From: Cnuella takakiae
Lineage (GTDB): Bacteria > Bacteroidota > Bacteroidia > Chitinophagales > Chitinophagaceae
Assembly: GCF_001953305.1 (NCBI RefSeq)
Contig: NZ_MTFE01000010.1
Location: 4,577,966 to 4,627,016, forward strand
Reading direction: 5' to 3'
Length of the DNA stretch: 49,051 nucleotides
The translations under genes were made by a program, and so were the position numbers. A model generated the notes under the pieces. That model was not told the DNA's origin. It saw nothing but the letters and a program-made list of their open reading frames with translations, and made no database searches. Positions 7,396-16,102 of this stretch are shown piece after piece. Positions within the stretch are counted from its first letter, which is position 1, and each line of letters begins with the position of its first letter.

Positions 7396-10323
7396 ATGAC
7401 ACGAAAACCATGGCTGCTATCCACTGCATTGCTGTTACTGATGGCACCCGCCTTTGCACAGCAAAACACGCAGGCTGTGCACACCGCAAGCATCCGCACC
7501 GCTGTACCCAAAGCACTCATTAAGGGCAAGGTGCAAACCAGTGCTGGTGCACCGCTGGCAGGTGTCAGTATCATGCTGAAACAAAGCAAGGCCGGAACCA
7601 TTACAGACAAGGACGGCAGCTTCAGCATCGAAGCCGAACCCGGCGAAACCATCCTCGTGAACGCCATCGGGTATGAAGGCAAGGCCCTGGCGGCACAGGC
7701 CGGCACCGAACTGCTGATAAAGCTGGTGAATGCTTACTCCGAAATGTCGGAAATCGTGATGGTGGGCTCCCGTGGCAATGCCCGCGTGAAAACCGAATCG
7801 CCGGTGCCCGTGGATGTGATCCAGCTCAATTCTATCAGCCAGAACACCGGCCGTCCAGACCTCACCTCGCAACTCAATATCAGCGTACCTTCTTTTAACT
7901 ACAACAAGCAAAGCGGCGCCGACGGCGCCGATGCCATTGATTTTGCCAGCCTGCGCGGCCTTGGTTTCGATCATACCCTGGTGCTGGTAAACGGTAAAAG
8001 GCGGCACCTCTCCGCCTTTGTAAACCAGGGCGGCACGCGGGGTCGTGGCAACTCGGGTACCGACCTCAATGCCATCCCGGAAGCAGCCATCGAACGGGTA
8101 GAAATCCTGCGGGATGGCGCCTCCGCGCAATATGGCTCCGATGCCATTGCGGGTGTGATCAATATTATTTTGAAAAAAGATATAAAGCACCTCAACGTAG
8201 TAACCGGCGGCAGTGCTTTTTATGACCCCAAATACAATAGCCTGAACGCAGCCGACCCCTCGCAGTTTTATACGGGCAAATGGCTGGATGGACAAACGGG
8301 CCAGTTGGGTGTGAGCTATGGATTACCGCTTGGTAAGAAAAACGGGTTCATCAACTTTTCGGGCAACTTCTATGCACATGGCAAAACCTTCCGTGCCCTG
8401 CCCGACACCAACCTCACCACCAATGCCAAGGCCCTGCCGGTAAACAGCTGGCGCCGCGCTTTTGGCGATGGCTCCGTTGAATCGGGTGGCGGTATGGTAA
8501 ATGCCGAACTGCCACTGACCGGCAGCACCACGTTTTACTTTTTTGGCGGCTACAATTACAAGCGCTCCAATGTATATGCCTGGACGCGCAACTTCTCCTC
8601 GGCGGCAGCCCGCTTTCCCACCGATGACCAGGGCAACCTGGTATTTGTTCCCGGCATCATGCGCACTACATCCGACGGTGAAACTTTCTTCAACCCACAG
8701 GAAAACGTTGATATCAACGATGCCTCCTTTGCCATGGGCTTCAGGGGTGCTTTTAAAAAAGGATTGCTCCAGGGCTACAACTGGGACCTGAGTAATGTAA
8801 CCGGCCGCAACGACTTTCATTTCTTTGGCCACAAAACCTTCAATGCTTCCCTGCCGCAGCCTTTGCAAACTACCAAGAACGATTTTGACGATGGCGGCTT
8901 CAACTTTTTGCAAAACACCGCCAACCTCGACCTGAACCGCTTTTACAATACCGTTGCCCAGGGACTCACCGTATCCATGGGTGCCGAGTTCCGGTACGAG
9001 CAGTATAAGCTTTATGCAGGCGAGCCCGACTCCTATCGTTTTGGCGGCGCCTATTATGTATCGGGTGGCGATACCATCAACAAGCGTTCGGGCTCGCAGG
9101 GCTACCCCGGCTACCAGCCCGGCGATGAAGCCAATGCCCACCGCACTACGGTTGGTGGTTATATCAACCTGGCTCTCGACCTCACTTCCAAATGGCTGCT
9201 GGATGGTGCGGCCCGCTTTGAGAATTATTCCGATTTTGGATTTGTAAACACCTATAAACTGGCATCGCGCTACAAGGTGGCTGATGGCTTTAATATCCGC
9301 GGCTCGGTGAGTACGGGCTTCAGGGCGCCATCGCTCCAGCAGATCAATTTCAGCAACACCAACACCACCATCGTAAACCTGCCCGGACTGGGCCCTACCC
9401 TGCGCTACACCAAGCTTAGCCCCAACAACTCGGTGATCACACAGGCAGCGGGTATTCCCAAGCTGAAACAGGAAGAGTCGGTGAATACCAGTTTGGGCTT
9501 TACCCTCAAGCCGGCACGTAACTTCACCCTTACCCTCGACGGCTACCTGGTGAAAGTGAAAAACAGGGTGGTGATCACCGGCAACTTTGATGAGTCCATA
9601 CCGGCACTGGCACCTTTCCTGACAGCGTACAACGTGAGTGCGGTGAACTTCTTTTCCAACGCCGTGAGCACCACCAATAAGGGTGTGGATGTGGTAGCCG
9701 ATTACACCAAAAAATGGGGCGGCAAAAGCCTGAAGTTCCTGTTGGCAGGCAACCTGCAAAGCATCAAGATCAACAAGATCAATATCCCTTCGGCACTCAA
9801 CGACACCTATGCCCACCAGCAAAACTTTTACAGCACCCGTGAGCAGGCTTTCCTGATGGCGTCGGCGCCAAAGAGCAAGGTTTCCTTTTCGCTGGAGTAC
9901 AACCCGGGCAAGTTTACCCTGGGCAGCCGGGTAACTTATTTCGGCAAACTCACCACCAAGGGCTTTGGCTATGCCAGCCTTCCCGGTGCGGCACCCGGTG
10001 GCCCCGGCGGCGCAGGCATTTCCGACCAGGGACAGGGCTGGGATCCCTACGTGATGACGGATGATGGCAAGTCGGTAGTACCCGAAGATTTCATTTTTAA
10101 CGGCAAGGCCACTACCGATATCTATGGCACTTACCACATCAGCAAAAACCTGAAATGGTTTGTGGGTGTAGACAACCTGTTCAACGTACATCCCAACATT
10201 TCGGTAACACCCGGTGCCAGCCGCAGCTCCTGGGGCGACAGCGAATCGGGTGGCCCTTTTGATGCCGTGCAAATGGGCTTTAATGGCTTGCGGCTCTTTA
10301 CCAAACTGGCACTGAGCTTATAA
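7396..10323 (+). CDS. TonB-dependent receptor with carboxypeptidase-like N-terminal domain
   Basis: A 975-residue outer-membrane active transporter. I choose the ATG at 7396, which begins the signal peptide MTRKPWLLSTALLLLMAPAFA; an upstream TTG would only add seven residues. Residues about 40-120 form the beta-sandwich typical of Bacteroidota receptors (IKGKVQTSAGAPLAGVSI ... DKDGSFSIEA). The plug follows with LRGLGFDHTLVLVNGKRRH and ERVEILRDGASAQYGSDAIAGVINII, and then the 22-strand barrel (YKLASRYKV, GFRAPSLQQINF). No SusD partner is adjacent, so the ligand may be a metal chelate, vitamin or small molecule rather than a glycan. A strong terminator follows at 10333. It lies downstream of the Hint gene, same strand, after a 355-base gap. 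Confidence 0.92.
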   Translation: MTRKPWLLSTALLLLMAPAFAQQNTQAVHTASIRTAVPKALIKGKVQTSAGAPLAGVSIMLKQSKAGTITDKDGSFSIEAEPGETILVNAIGYEGKALAAQAGTELLIKLVNAYSEMSEIVMVGSRGNARVKTESPVPVDVIQLNSISQNTGRPDLTSQLNISVPSFNYNKQSGADGADAIDFASLRGLGFDHTLVLVNGKRRHLSAFVNQGGTRGRGNSGTDLNAIPEAAIERVEILRDGASAQYGSDAIAGVINIILKKDIKHLNVVTGGSAFYDPKYNSLNAADPSQFYTGKWLDGQTGQLGVSYGLPLGKKNGFINFSGNFYAHGKTFRALPDTNLTTNAKALPVNSWRRAFGDGSVESGGGMVNAELPLTGSTTFYFFGGYNYKRSNVYAWTRNFSSAAARFPTDDQGNLVFVPGIMRTTSDGETFFNPQENVDINDASFAMGFRGAFKKGLLQGYNWDLSNVTGRNDFHFFGHKTFNASLPQPLQTTKNDFDDGGFNFLQNTANLDLNRFYNTVAQGLTVSMGAEFRYEQYKLYAGEPDSYRFGGAYYVSGGDTINKRSGSQGYPGYQPGDEANAHRTTVGGYINLALDLTSKWLLDGAARFENYSDFGFVNTYKLASRYKVADGFNIRGSVSTGFRAPSLQQINFSNTNTTIVNLPGLGPTLRYTKLSPNNSVITQAAGIPKLKQEESVNTSLGFTLKPARNFTLTLDGYLVKVKNRVVITGNFDESIPALAPFLTAYNVSAVNFFSNAVSTTNKGVDVVADYTKKWGGKSLKFLLAGNLQSIKINKINIPSALNDTYAHQQNFYSTREQAFLMASAPKSKVSFSLEYNPGKFTLGSRVTYFGKLTTKGFGYASLPGAAPGGPGGAGISDQGQGWDPYVMTDDGKSVVPEDFIFNGKATTDIYGTYHISKNLKWFVGVDNLFNVHPNISVTPGASRSSWGDSESGGPFDAVQMGFNGLRLFTKLALSL

Positions 10324-10332
10324 CCTGTATTT

Positions 10333-10379
10333 CATAAATAACAAAAGCCGGAACGAGGTTCCGGCTTTTGTTATTTATG
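10333..10379. terminator. bidirectional intrinsic terminator
   Basis: Arms 10333-10353 and 10359-10379 are perfectly complementary over 21 bp around the loop CGAGG. The core AAAAGCCGGAA / TTCCGGCTTTT gives a GC stem followed by a U-run on both strands. It sits between the convergent receptor (plus) and fbp (minus) genes and should serve both. Confidence 0.9.
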
Positions 10380-10409
10380 CTTACTGCTGGCATGATTGCT
10401 TGTCGATTT

Positions 10410-10488
10410 ATACCAATTTCAATTTGGTAATGCTATAAAATAGAAACGTGTCATGCCGAATTACCTAATTGAAAATAGTATTATATAG
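10410..10488. repeat. imperfect inverted repeat, AT-rich
   Basis: TACCAATTTCAATTTGGTAA at 10411-10430 is echoed as an imperfect reverse complement at about 10457-10485 (ATTACCTAATTGAAAATAGT). The pair lies between the terminator and the end of fbp. It belongs to the intergenic inverted-repeat type common in this window; no function is evident. Confidence 0.5.
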
Positions 10489-10519
10489 CAGCCATCCAAT
10501 TTCTGAAACTGAAAAAATC

Positions 10520-11524
10520 TTAGGCAAGGAAGGTTTCCAGGTCTTCCATCATCTCCTTGCTGCCTACAAACAGCGGCGAACGTTCATGAATATCCAGCGG
10601 CACGATGTTCAGGATATCCTGTTTACCATCATTGGCCTTGCCGCCTGCCATTTTGTAGATATAGGCAAATGGGTTGCACTCGTACATCAGGCGCAGCTTG
10701 CCGGATGCTTTTTCCGTCGTACCGGGATACAAAAAGATACCGCCCTTAATCAAGTTACGGTGCAGGTCGGCAACCATGCTTCCTGCATAGCGCAGGCTAT
10801 AGGTACCTTCTTTCTTCCGGTTGCCTTCTTTCAGGCTATCGAGGTAGGCACGTACGCCTTCAGGGAAACAGGCGTAGTTGCTTTCGTTTACCGAGTAGGT
10901 ATTGCCTTCCGAGGGGCAGGCGATCTCGGGATGGCTGAGGCAAAACTCGCCAATGGAGGGATCAAGCGTAAAACCATTTACGCCCAAGCGGGTAGCATAT
11001 ACCAGCATGGTGGAAGAGCCATAGATGACATAACCTGCAGCTACCTGTTTGTGGCCTTCCTGCAGGAAGTCGGCAATGGTGCAAGGCGTACCCAGCGGCG
11101 TAACCCTTTTGAAAATACTGAAGATGGTACCGATGGTGATATTGGTGTCGATATTGCTGCTGCCATCCAGCGGATCGAAGAGCACCACGTATTTGCTGTT
11201 GTTGCTCAACTCGTCGTCAAATACAATGATCTCGTTCTCTTCTTCGCTGCATACACCGGCGCAGCTCATGCCACTGCGCAGGACATTGCGTAATTGGTTG
11301 TTGGCCAGCATATCCAGTTTCTTTACTTCTTCACCCTGGATATTGGTAGTGCCGAAGTTGCCGATGATATCCTGCAACCCGGCTTTGTTTACTTCCACGT
11401 TGATGCGCTTGGAAGCCAAACCAATATCACGAAGCAGGCGGCTCAGTTCGCCGGTGCCACCGGGAAACAAACGGAGTTGCTGGATGGTAAATTCATCGAG
11501 CGTCATAAAGCTTTTGTTGGTCAT
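10520..11524 (-). CDS. fbp: class I fructose-1,6-bisphosphatase
   Basis: 334 residues, the usual class I length. It hydrolyses fructose-1,6-bisphosphate to fructose-6-phosphate, the committed gluconeogenic step, in the cytoplasm. The metal-binding motif VLFDPLDGSSNIDTN and the C-terminal active-site segment MYECNPFAYIYKMAGGKA are both intact. I start at the ATG at 11524 (MTNKSFMTLDEF); the open frame runs 23 codons further upstream but that part is encoded by a palindromic repeat tract and is not homologous-looking. It is the last gene in the minus-strand run that begins with rhaT, 211 bases after lutC. The location makes sense because rhamnose cleavage yields DHAP, and growth on lactate or DHAP needs gluconeogenesis. 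Confidence 0.95.
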   Translation of the reverse strand: MTNKSFMTLDEFTIQQLRLFPGGTGELSRLLRDIGLASKRINVEVNKAGLQDIIGNFGTTNIQGEEVKKLDMLANNQLRNVLRSGMSCAGVCSEEENEIIVFDDELSNNSKYVVLFDPLDGSSNIDTNITIGTIFSIFKRVTPLGTPCTIADFLQEGHKQVAAGYVIYGSSTMLVYATRLGVNGFTLDPSIGEFCLSHPEIACPSEGNTYSVNESNYACFPEGVRAYLDSLKEGNRKKEGTYSLRYAGSMVADLHRNLIKGGIFLYPGTTEKASGKLRLMYECNPFAYIYKMAGGKANDGKQDILNIVPLDIHERSPLFVGSKEMMEDLETFLA

Positions 11525-11557
11525 TGAGTCTGTTTTAAATGTTACTTGACAAACTGT

Positions 11558-11594
11558 ATTGACCATGGTCCATTGTCCATGGACCATGGTCAAT
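11558..11594. repeat. 16-bp perfect inverted repeat upstream of fbp
   Basis: ATTGACCATGGTCCAT (11558-11573) and its exact reverse complement (11579-11594) surround a 5-nt spacer. Inside are two identical palindromes GACCATGGTC with centres 21 bp apart, and a third, GTCCATGGAC, between them. It lies 34-70 bases upstream of the fbp start codon. It could be an operator for a dimeric regulator or a 5'UTR hairpin, or it may be one of the word-repeat tracts. Confidence 0.6.
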
Positions 11595-11735
11595 ACCTTG
11601 CTGCCGCACCATCAGGTGCAGCCTTTAAAGGAGCAAGCTTTGAATGGGAATCTCTATAAGACCGCCACGTGCCCGACAGAACAGCCGACAGCATGGCAGG
11701 AAGCATTTACTACAACGATCGAAGAACGCAGCTAA

Positions 11736-12308
11736 TTAATCCAGCAGTACCACGGTCATGCTGCGCGATCCGTGTGCACCCAATACCAGCGATTGCTCGA
11801 TATCGGCAGTTTTAGAAGGACCAGCTATAAAAAGGCCAAAGCCATAATCCATTTTACCAATGGCTGCATAAGCATCGTGCATGGTAGCTACTAGGGCAGC
11901 TTTGGGCACCAGCACTGCAAGGTTTTGCGTAATGAAAGGCAACACCCTTTGCACCAAGGCTTCATCGGTTACCCATATGGCGCCGTTTTCGGCAACGGCT
12001 AGTGATGCGGTGATGATGGCTAAGTCCACATCACGCAACAGGTGCGGATCCAGCATCGAAGTATCCACCACGTCTTGGTGGTCGGGTAAAACAATTACCT
12101 GTTCTCTTTCGGTATACCCTTCCTGTAAACGCTGCAGCGCTTCTGCCCTGTCGGCAGCATGCCATACCCTGCCACCGATGCCGGTGAGCACGGCGGTGAA
12201 CTGCGCCACTACATCCCTTTTCTCGGGCTGAATACCTACCTGTGGTAAAGGCAATGCATCGGGCTGTGCGGCGGCTACGACTGCCAGTATTTTATCGCGG
12301 CTACTCAT
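11736..12308 (-). CDS. lutC: LutC/YkgG-type LUD-domain protein, lactate utilisation
   Basis: 190 residues of the LUD (lactate utilisation) superfamily, the third subunit of the LutABC L-lactate oxidation system that converts L-lactate to pyruvate. Seen in the sequence are a C-terminal GAHGSRSMTVVLLD and the internal DLAIITASLAVAENGAIWVT, typical of LutC. I start at the ATG at 12308 because its ATG overlaps the TGA of lutB (ATGA), a translational-coupling signature; an upstream frame extension of nine codons lies wholly within lutB. It is the final subunit gene of the lut set, after lutA and lutB. It ends 211 bases before fbp begins. Confidence 0.9.
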   Translation of the reverse strand: MSSRDKILAVVAAAQPDALPLPQVGIQPEKRDVVAQFTAVLTGIGGRVWHAADRAEALQRLQEGYTEREQVIVLPDHQDVVDTSMLDPHLLRDVDLAIITASLAVAENGAIWVTDEALVQRVLPFITQNLAVLVPKAALVATMHDAYAAIGKMDYGFGLFIAGPSKTADIEQSLVLGAHGSRSMTVVLLD

Positions 12309-13687
12309 CCTTCTTTCCTGTTTTTGGCGTACCACTCCCGGAAGCTTTCTTTGGGTGCTTCAGGCATTTCTCTTTGCTTGAACCAAGGGTTCATGCCATT
12401 GTTCACTACAAAAGGCGTATTGCGCATCACCCAGCGTCCCAGTTTGCCGCCAACACTGAACATCGTTGCATTGTTTACGGCCATGGCAAGACCCTTCATA
12501 CCCAGTTCCTTGCTCTTGGGTACATAACCTTCCTTACCCAGTACCTGCCGCCACTTGTACAACTGGTCGTGGATGTCAATTTTTACGGGACATACATTGC
12601 TGCACGAGCCGCAAAGCGTGGAAGCAAAGGGCAGATCGGCGTACTGCCGCATATCGAGGTTGGGTGCCAGGATAGAACCTATCGGACCCGCAATGGCTGT
12701 ATGATAACTATGCCCGCCACTGCGGCGGTACACGGGACAGGTATTAAAACAGGCAGCGCAACGGATACACTTGAGCGAGTTGCGGAAATCTTTACGGGCC
12801 AACTGGCGGCTGCGGCCATTATCTACCAGCACCACGTGCAGCTCGGCGCCTTTGCGGGGTTTTTTAAAATGACTGTTGTACGTAGTTACCGGCTGCCCTG
12901 TAGCACTGCGAGCCAACAGGCGCAGGAACACACCCAGGTGCTCGCGTTTGGGGATGATCTTTTCGATGCCCATACAGGCGATGTGCACATCGGCGAGGTG
13001 AGCACCCATATCGGCATTGCCTTCATTGGTACACACCACGAATTCACCCGTTTCGGCAATGGCGAAGTTGACACCGGTCAATGCCACGCGGCGGGTCAAA
13101 AACTTTTCGCGCAGGTGCTGCCTTGCAGCCTCCGTAAGGAACTGCGGATCGGCATTGCCTGCAGGCGTACCCAGGTGTTTGTGAAACAGGGCGCCGATCT
13201 CTTCTTTCTTCTTATGGATACAGGGCAGCACAATGTGGCTGGGCGCTTCTTCAGCCAACTGCACAATGCGTTCACCTAAATCGGTATCAATTACTTCGAT
13301 GCCTTTCTTAGCTAGGAACTCGTTGAGGTGACATTCCTCGGTGAGCATGCTCTTGCTTTTCACCATGCGGTTGACACCCGCTTTTTGCAGCAGGCCTAAC
13401 ACGATGCTGTTGTGCTCTTCGGCATCGGCAGCCCAGTGCACGATGATGCCGTTTTCTTTGGCCCTCGTTTCAAACTCCACCAAGTATTGCGACAGGCGGC
13501 TCAGCACATGGTCCTTGATATCGGAAGCCGTCTGGCGCAATTGCTCCCATTCGGCAATACCATGTGCAGCCTTGTCGCGCTTCTGGCGCACAAACCAGAG
13601 CGTTTCATCGTGCCAGCCTACGCGGGCCTTGTCCTTATTGAACACATCGGCAAGCGCCGCGTGGTCTTTTCCGTTTACTACAGCCAT
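12305..13687 (-). CDS. lutB: LutB iron-sulfur protein of L-lactate oxidation
   Basis: 460 residues. The N-terminal LUD-like part is followed by a ferredoxin-type segment with Cys307, 310, 313 and 317 (CIRCAACFNTCPVY) and a second cluster with Cys359, 362 and 366 (CGSCSNVCPVKI), placing two 4Fe-4S clusters. This is the LutB/LldF subunit that carries electrons from L-lactate oxidation, with LutA and LutC, to the respiratory chain on the cytoplasmic side. It overlaps lutC by four bases (ATGA). Its upstream neighbour lutA is 205 bases away, separated by two word-repeat tracts, which is unusual for subunits of one complex. Length and motifs are normal. Confidence 0.94.
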   Translation of the reverse strand: MAVVNGKDHAALADVFNKDKARVGWHDETLWFVRQKRDKAAHGIAEWEQLRQTASDIKDHVLSRLSQYLVEFETRAKENGIIVHWAADAEEHNSIVLGLLQKAGVNRMVKSKSMLTEECHLNEFLAKKGIEVIDTDLGERIVQLAEEAPSHIVLPCIHKKKEEIGALFHKHLGTPAGNADPQFLTEAARQHLREKFLTRRVALTGVNFAIAETGEFVVCTNEGNADMGAHLADVHIACMGIEKIIPKREHLGVFLRLLARSATGQPVTTYNSHFKKPRKGAELHVVLVDNGRSRQLARKDFRNSLKCIRCAACFNTCPVYRRSGGHSYHTAIAGPIGSILAPNLDMRQYADLPFASTLCGSCSNVCPVKIDIHDQLYKWRQVLGKEGYVPKSKELGMKGLAMAVNNATMFSVGGKLGRWVMRNTPFVVNNGMNPWFKQREMPEAPKESFREWYAKNRKEG

Positions 13688-13709
13688 GGTAGTTGATTTA
13701 TGCAGCAGG

Positions 13710-13752
13710 CGTTAGCTGTTGGCTTTTAGCTTTTAGCCGTTAGCTGCTAGCC
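13710..13752. repeat. GTTAGC/GCTAAAAGC word-repeat tract
   Basis: Short words GTTAGCTG, TTTTAGC and TAGCCGTTAGC recur back to back between lutB and lutA, with sense and reverse-complement copies able to pair. It is part of the recurrent intergenic tract class; no coding potential. Confidence 0.6.
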
Positions 13753-13818
13753 AAACCAAATGCTTAACACTGCTGCTATCCAGAATTTATTTGTCAGCAA
13801 TTTTCTTTGCTGTTACAA

Positions 13819-13906
13819 TCACCTATTCACCAATACCAAATACCCAATCACCACTCACTAATCACCAATCACTACTCACCAATCACCATTCCCTATTCAC
13901 CATTCA
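13819..13906. repeat. ATCACCA word-repeat tract overlapping the lutA 3' end
   Basis: Words such as AATCACCA, ACTCACCA and ATTCACCA repeat with a 7-8 nt period over about 85 bases. The tract continues through the lutA stop codon (13893-13895), so the last few codons of lutA are written in repeat sequence. There is little self-complementarity here, unlike the other tracts. Confidence 0.65.
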
Positions 13907-14627
13907 ATATCTCCGCAATATGCTTTACCTGCACCGCACTACCCTGCCTGCGCAGGATGCCTTCGAGGTGCATCAGGCAACTCATATCTGCGCCGGTGAT
14001 CACCTGTGCGCCGTTGCGCTGGTGATCGGCTACGCGGTCCTGTCCCATACGGGCACTAACGGCTTCTTCGCTCACGCAAAAAGAGCCGCCGAAACCACAA
14101 CACTCATCCACCCGGTCCAGTTGCACCATCTCGATATCCTGCACCATGCGGAGCAGGCTTTCAGGTTTGGAAAAAGGCGCAGCCACCAGCTCACTCATTT
14201 GCGACAGCTTGAGCCCACGCTGCCCGTGACAGCTTTGGTGCATACCCACGCGGTAGGGAAAACGTGCCTTTAAGTTTTTCACCTGCAACACATCGGTGAG
14301 AAACTCGGTGAGTTCGTACACCCTGTTGCGGATGTCGGAAGCAAGGGCTTCCTGGCCTTCCACTTTCAGGTGGTGTTTTACGTGCAGCGCACAGGAGCCG
14401 GAAGGACAAACGATATAGTCAAAGCCTTCGAAGGCTTCCAGGAAATTTTTATTGCAACCACCCGTCAGGTGTTCAAAACCCGAGTTGGCCATGGGCTGTC
14501 CGCAGCAGGTTTGCTTTTTGGGAAAACGGACGGTGAGGCCCTGCTTTTCCAGCAGTTGCAGTGAGGCAATGGCCACCTGCGGGTAAAACTGGTCCACATA
14601 ACAGGGAACAAACAATCCTACGGTCAT
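13893..14627 (-). CDS. lutA: LutA cysteine-rich (CCG) iron-sulfur protein of L-lactate oxidation
   Basis: 244 residues with two CCG domains: CCGQPMANSG with Cys41-Cys42 and DECCGFGGSFCV with Cys176-Cys177, the pattern that binds a non-cubane Fe-S cluster as in LutA/YkgE and heterodisulfide reductase HdrB. It is the first subunit of the LutABC L-lactate oxidase. Its ATG overlaps the stop codon of the upstream sugar kinase by four bases (ATGA at 14624-14627), so kinase and lactate oxidation are translationally coupled. That supports lactate from rhamnose lactaldehyde as the physiological substrate. The C-terminal codons fall within a repeat tract. Confidence 0.94.
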   Translation of the reverse strand: MTVGLFVPCYVDQFYPQVAIASLQLLEKQGLTVRFPKKQTCCGQPMANSGFEHLTGGCNKNFLEAFEGFDYIVCPSGSCALHVKHHLKVEGQEALASDIRNRVYELTEFLTDVLQVKNLKARFPYRVGMHQSCHGQRGLKLSQMSELVAAPFSKPESLLRMVQDIEMVQLDRVDECCGFGGSFCVSEEAVSARMGQDRVADHQRNGAQVITGADMSCLMHLEGILRRQGSAVQVKHIAEILNGE

Positions 14628-16021
14628 GATAATGCATTAGAAGGAGTCAAATGATAGTACTCCAGTTCGATAATATTGGAAGGGATGGGTTTGGGGTTCC
14701 AGTGTTTGTGCAACACCAATGCGGCACCCATGGCTGTTGCCTGCGCCATGGAAGCGGCATATACTTCCATACCAGGGAAGGCCGCTGCCAGCAGGTTCAT
14801 GTAGATATTGTTCTTGCTGAAACCGCCATCCACAAAAATGCGTTTTACAGTGCTGCCCTGCAGCACCAGGCTGGTGGATGCATATTGCAAATGCACAAGA
14901 TCTGCAATCAGTTGATGGTAGGCCTCTTCTTCATTTGCATACAACGACAGGTCGCGCTGTGCAAAAGGAGATTCTTTCAGCACCTTGCCTGTTGCATCGG
15001 CAGCTTGTTGCAGGCTTTCCTTTCCTTCTATTGCTGCATACACTTCGGGATCAAAAGGCATGGAACGGAAGAAGGAAGGACTTACGTTGAAGTGTTCGGC
15101 AATGCGCTTGGTTTGCAGTTCGTGTTCGTAACCGGCAAATACACGGGCCGCTTTTACCGGGTCGCCTTTGTACGTGAGATAACACAAACAATCCTGGTGC
15201 AACTCCTCCACTGTCAAAGGCGATGCATTGAAAGGGTTGAGTGATATACACCAGGTGCCGGTGGAGATCAGCACAAAGGGCTCCTGGAAATGGAGCAGGT
15301 AAGGAATGAGCGCGGCACTGCTGTCGTGCAGGCCAATGCCCACTTTCAGGTTATTACCCGGGAAGAATGCCCGCACTACGGTATCGCAGGCTTCAACTGG
15401 CGCCAGCTTTTCGGCTATGCCTTCCTGCTGTACCCAGGGGTGATAGTTGTTGGCTTCAAAATCCCAAAGGTTGGTGTGACAACCAATGGAAGTGATATCA
15501 CTGCAGGCGTGCCCCGACAGGATATAACTCATATACTGCGGCAGGTGCAGCGCCCATTTTGTTTGGGCAAACAGTTCGGGCTTTTGTTGTTTTATGCGGT
15601 ACACCTGCATCCCCGAGTTGAGGTTACCCAACACCGGCGATGCCGTGCGGCGCGACACTTCATCTTCGCCACCATAATCCGCATAAAATTTTTCCTGCAA
15701 TTCAGCAGGGAATGCTTTTAGGTAGTTGTATAAAGGTGCTACCGGCTGCCCGCCTTCGTTGATGTACACGAAAGAAGCGCCATAGGTAGAAAAGTTGATG
15801 GCCTTAACCTCAAACTCTTTTTTGTTGAACACCTCGCGCAGCGAATCAAAAACCGACAGGCGCAGGCTCTCGAGGTTTTCACAGGCGTCGCCGTCCTCGT
15901 CTACCGTTTCGGTAAACTTGGCCGAACGCTCAAACACAATCTGGTACTGCTCGTCGAAGAGGAACAGCTTCTTGTTGGTTTTACCAACATCAAAAACCGC
16001 GATGACAGGGGTTGCGGGCAT
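14624..16021 (-). CDS. FGGY-family sugar kinase, probable L-rhamnulokinase
   Basis: 465 residues. The N-terminal phosphate loop AVFDVGKTNKKLFLFDE, the catalytic-base region GLHDSSAAL with Asp233, the second ATP motif VLISTGTWCISLNPF and the adenosine motif VDGGFSKNNIYMNLLAAA define an FGGY kinase. Placed between rhamnose isomerase and lutA, it should phosphorylate L-rhamnulose to L-rhamnulose-1-phosphate. It is more like the divergent kinases of Bacteroidota and alpha-proteobacterial rhamnose operons than like E. coli RhaB, so fuculose or another ketose remains possible. The start is the ATG at 16021; the frame extends 18 codons upstream into a repeat tract that is not protein-like. It overlaps lutA by four bases. 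Confidence 0.88.
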   Translation of the reverse strand: MPATPVIAVFDVGKTNKKLFLFDEQYQIVFERSAKFTETVDEDGDACENLESLRLSVFDSLREVFNKKEFEVKAINFSTYGASFVYINEGGQPVAPLYNYLKAFPAELQEKFYADYGGEDEVSRRTASPVLGNLNSGMQVYRIKQQKPELFAQTKWALHLPQYMSYILSGHACSDITSIGCHTNLWDFEANNYHPWVQQEGIAEKLAPVEACDTVVRAFFPGNNLKVGIGLHDSSAALIPYLLHFQEPFVLISTGTWCISLNPFNASPLTVEELHQDCLCYLTYKGDPVKAARVFAGYEHELQTKRIAEHFNVSPSFFRSMPFDPEVYAAIEGKESLQQAADATGKVLKESPFAQRDLSLYANEEEAYHQLIADLVHLQYASTSLVLQGSTVKRIFVDGGFSKNNIYMNLLAAAFPGMEVYAASMAQATAMGAALVLHKHWNPKPIPSNIIELEYYHLTPSNALS

Positions 16022-16028
16022 GCGAAAA

Positions 16029-16098
16029 GGTTTGGAGTTTGGAGTTTGGAGTTTAGGGTTTGATTCCAACACCAAACCCCTAACCCCAAACTCCTAAC
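16029..16098. repeat. TTTGGAG word-repeat tract forming a hairpin
   Basis: GGAGTTTGGAGTTTAGGGTT on one side and AACCCCAAACTCC-type words on the other pair imperfectly over about 22 bp around ATTCCAACA. The tract fills almost all of the 81-base gap between the rhamnose isomerase stop and the kinase start. Confidence 0.65.
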
Positions 16099-16102
16099 AA
16101 TA

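Noticed and set aside
8323-10272. 649-codon minus-strand frame
   Set aside because: It is antisense to the TonB-dependent receptor barrel and only open because of GC-rich codon bias. The product shows no domain.
12242-13279. 345-codon plus-strand frame
   Set aside because: Antisense to lutB, which has complete iron-sulfur motifs.
13710-13906. CRISPR-like array between lutB and lutA
   Set aside because: The repeats are degenerate 7-8 nt words with no unique spacers and no cas genes.
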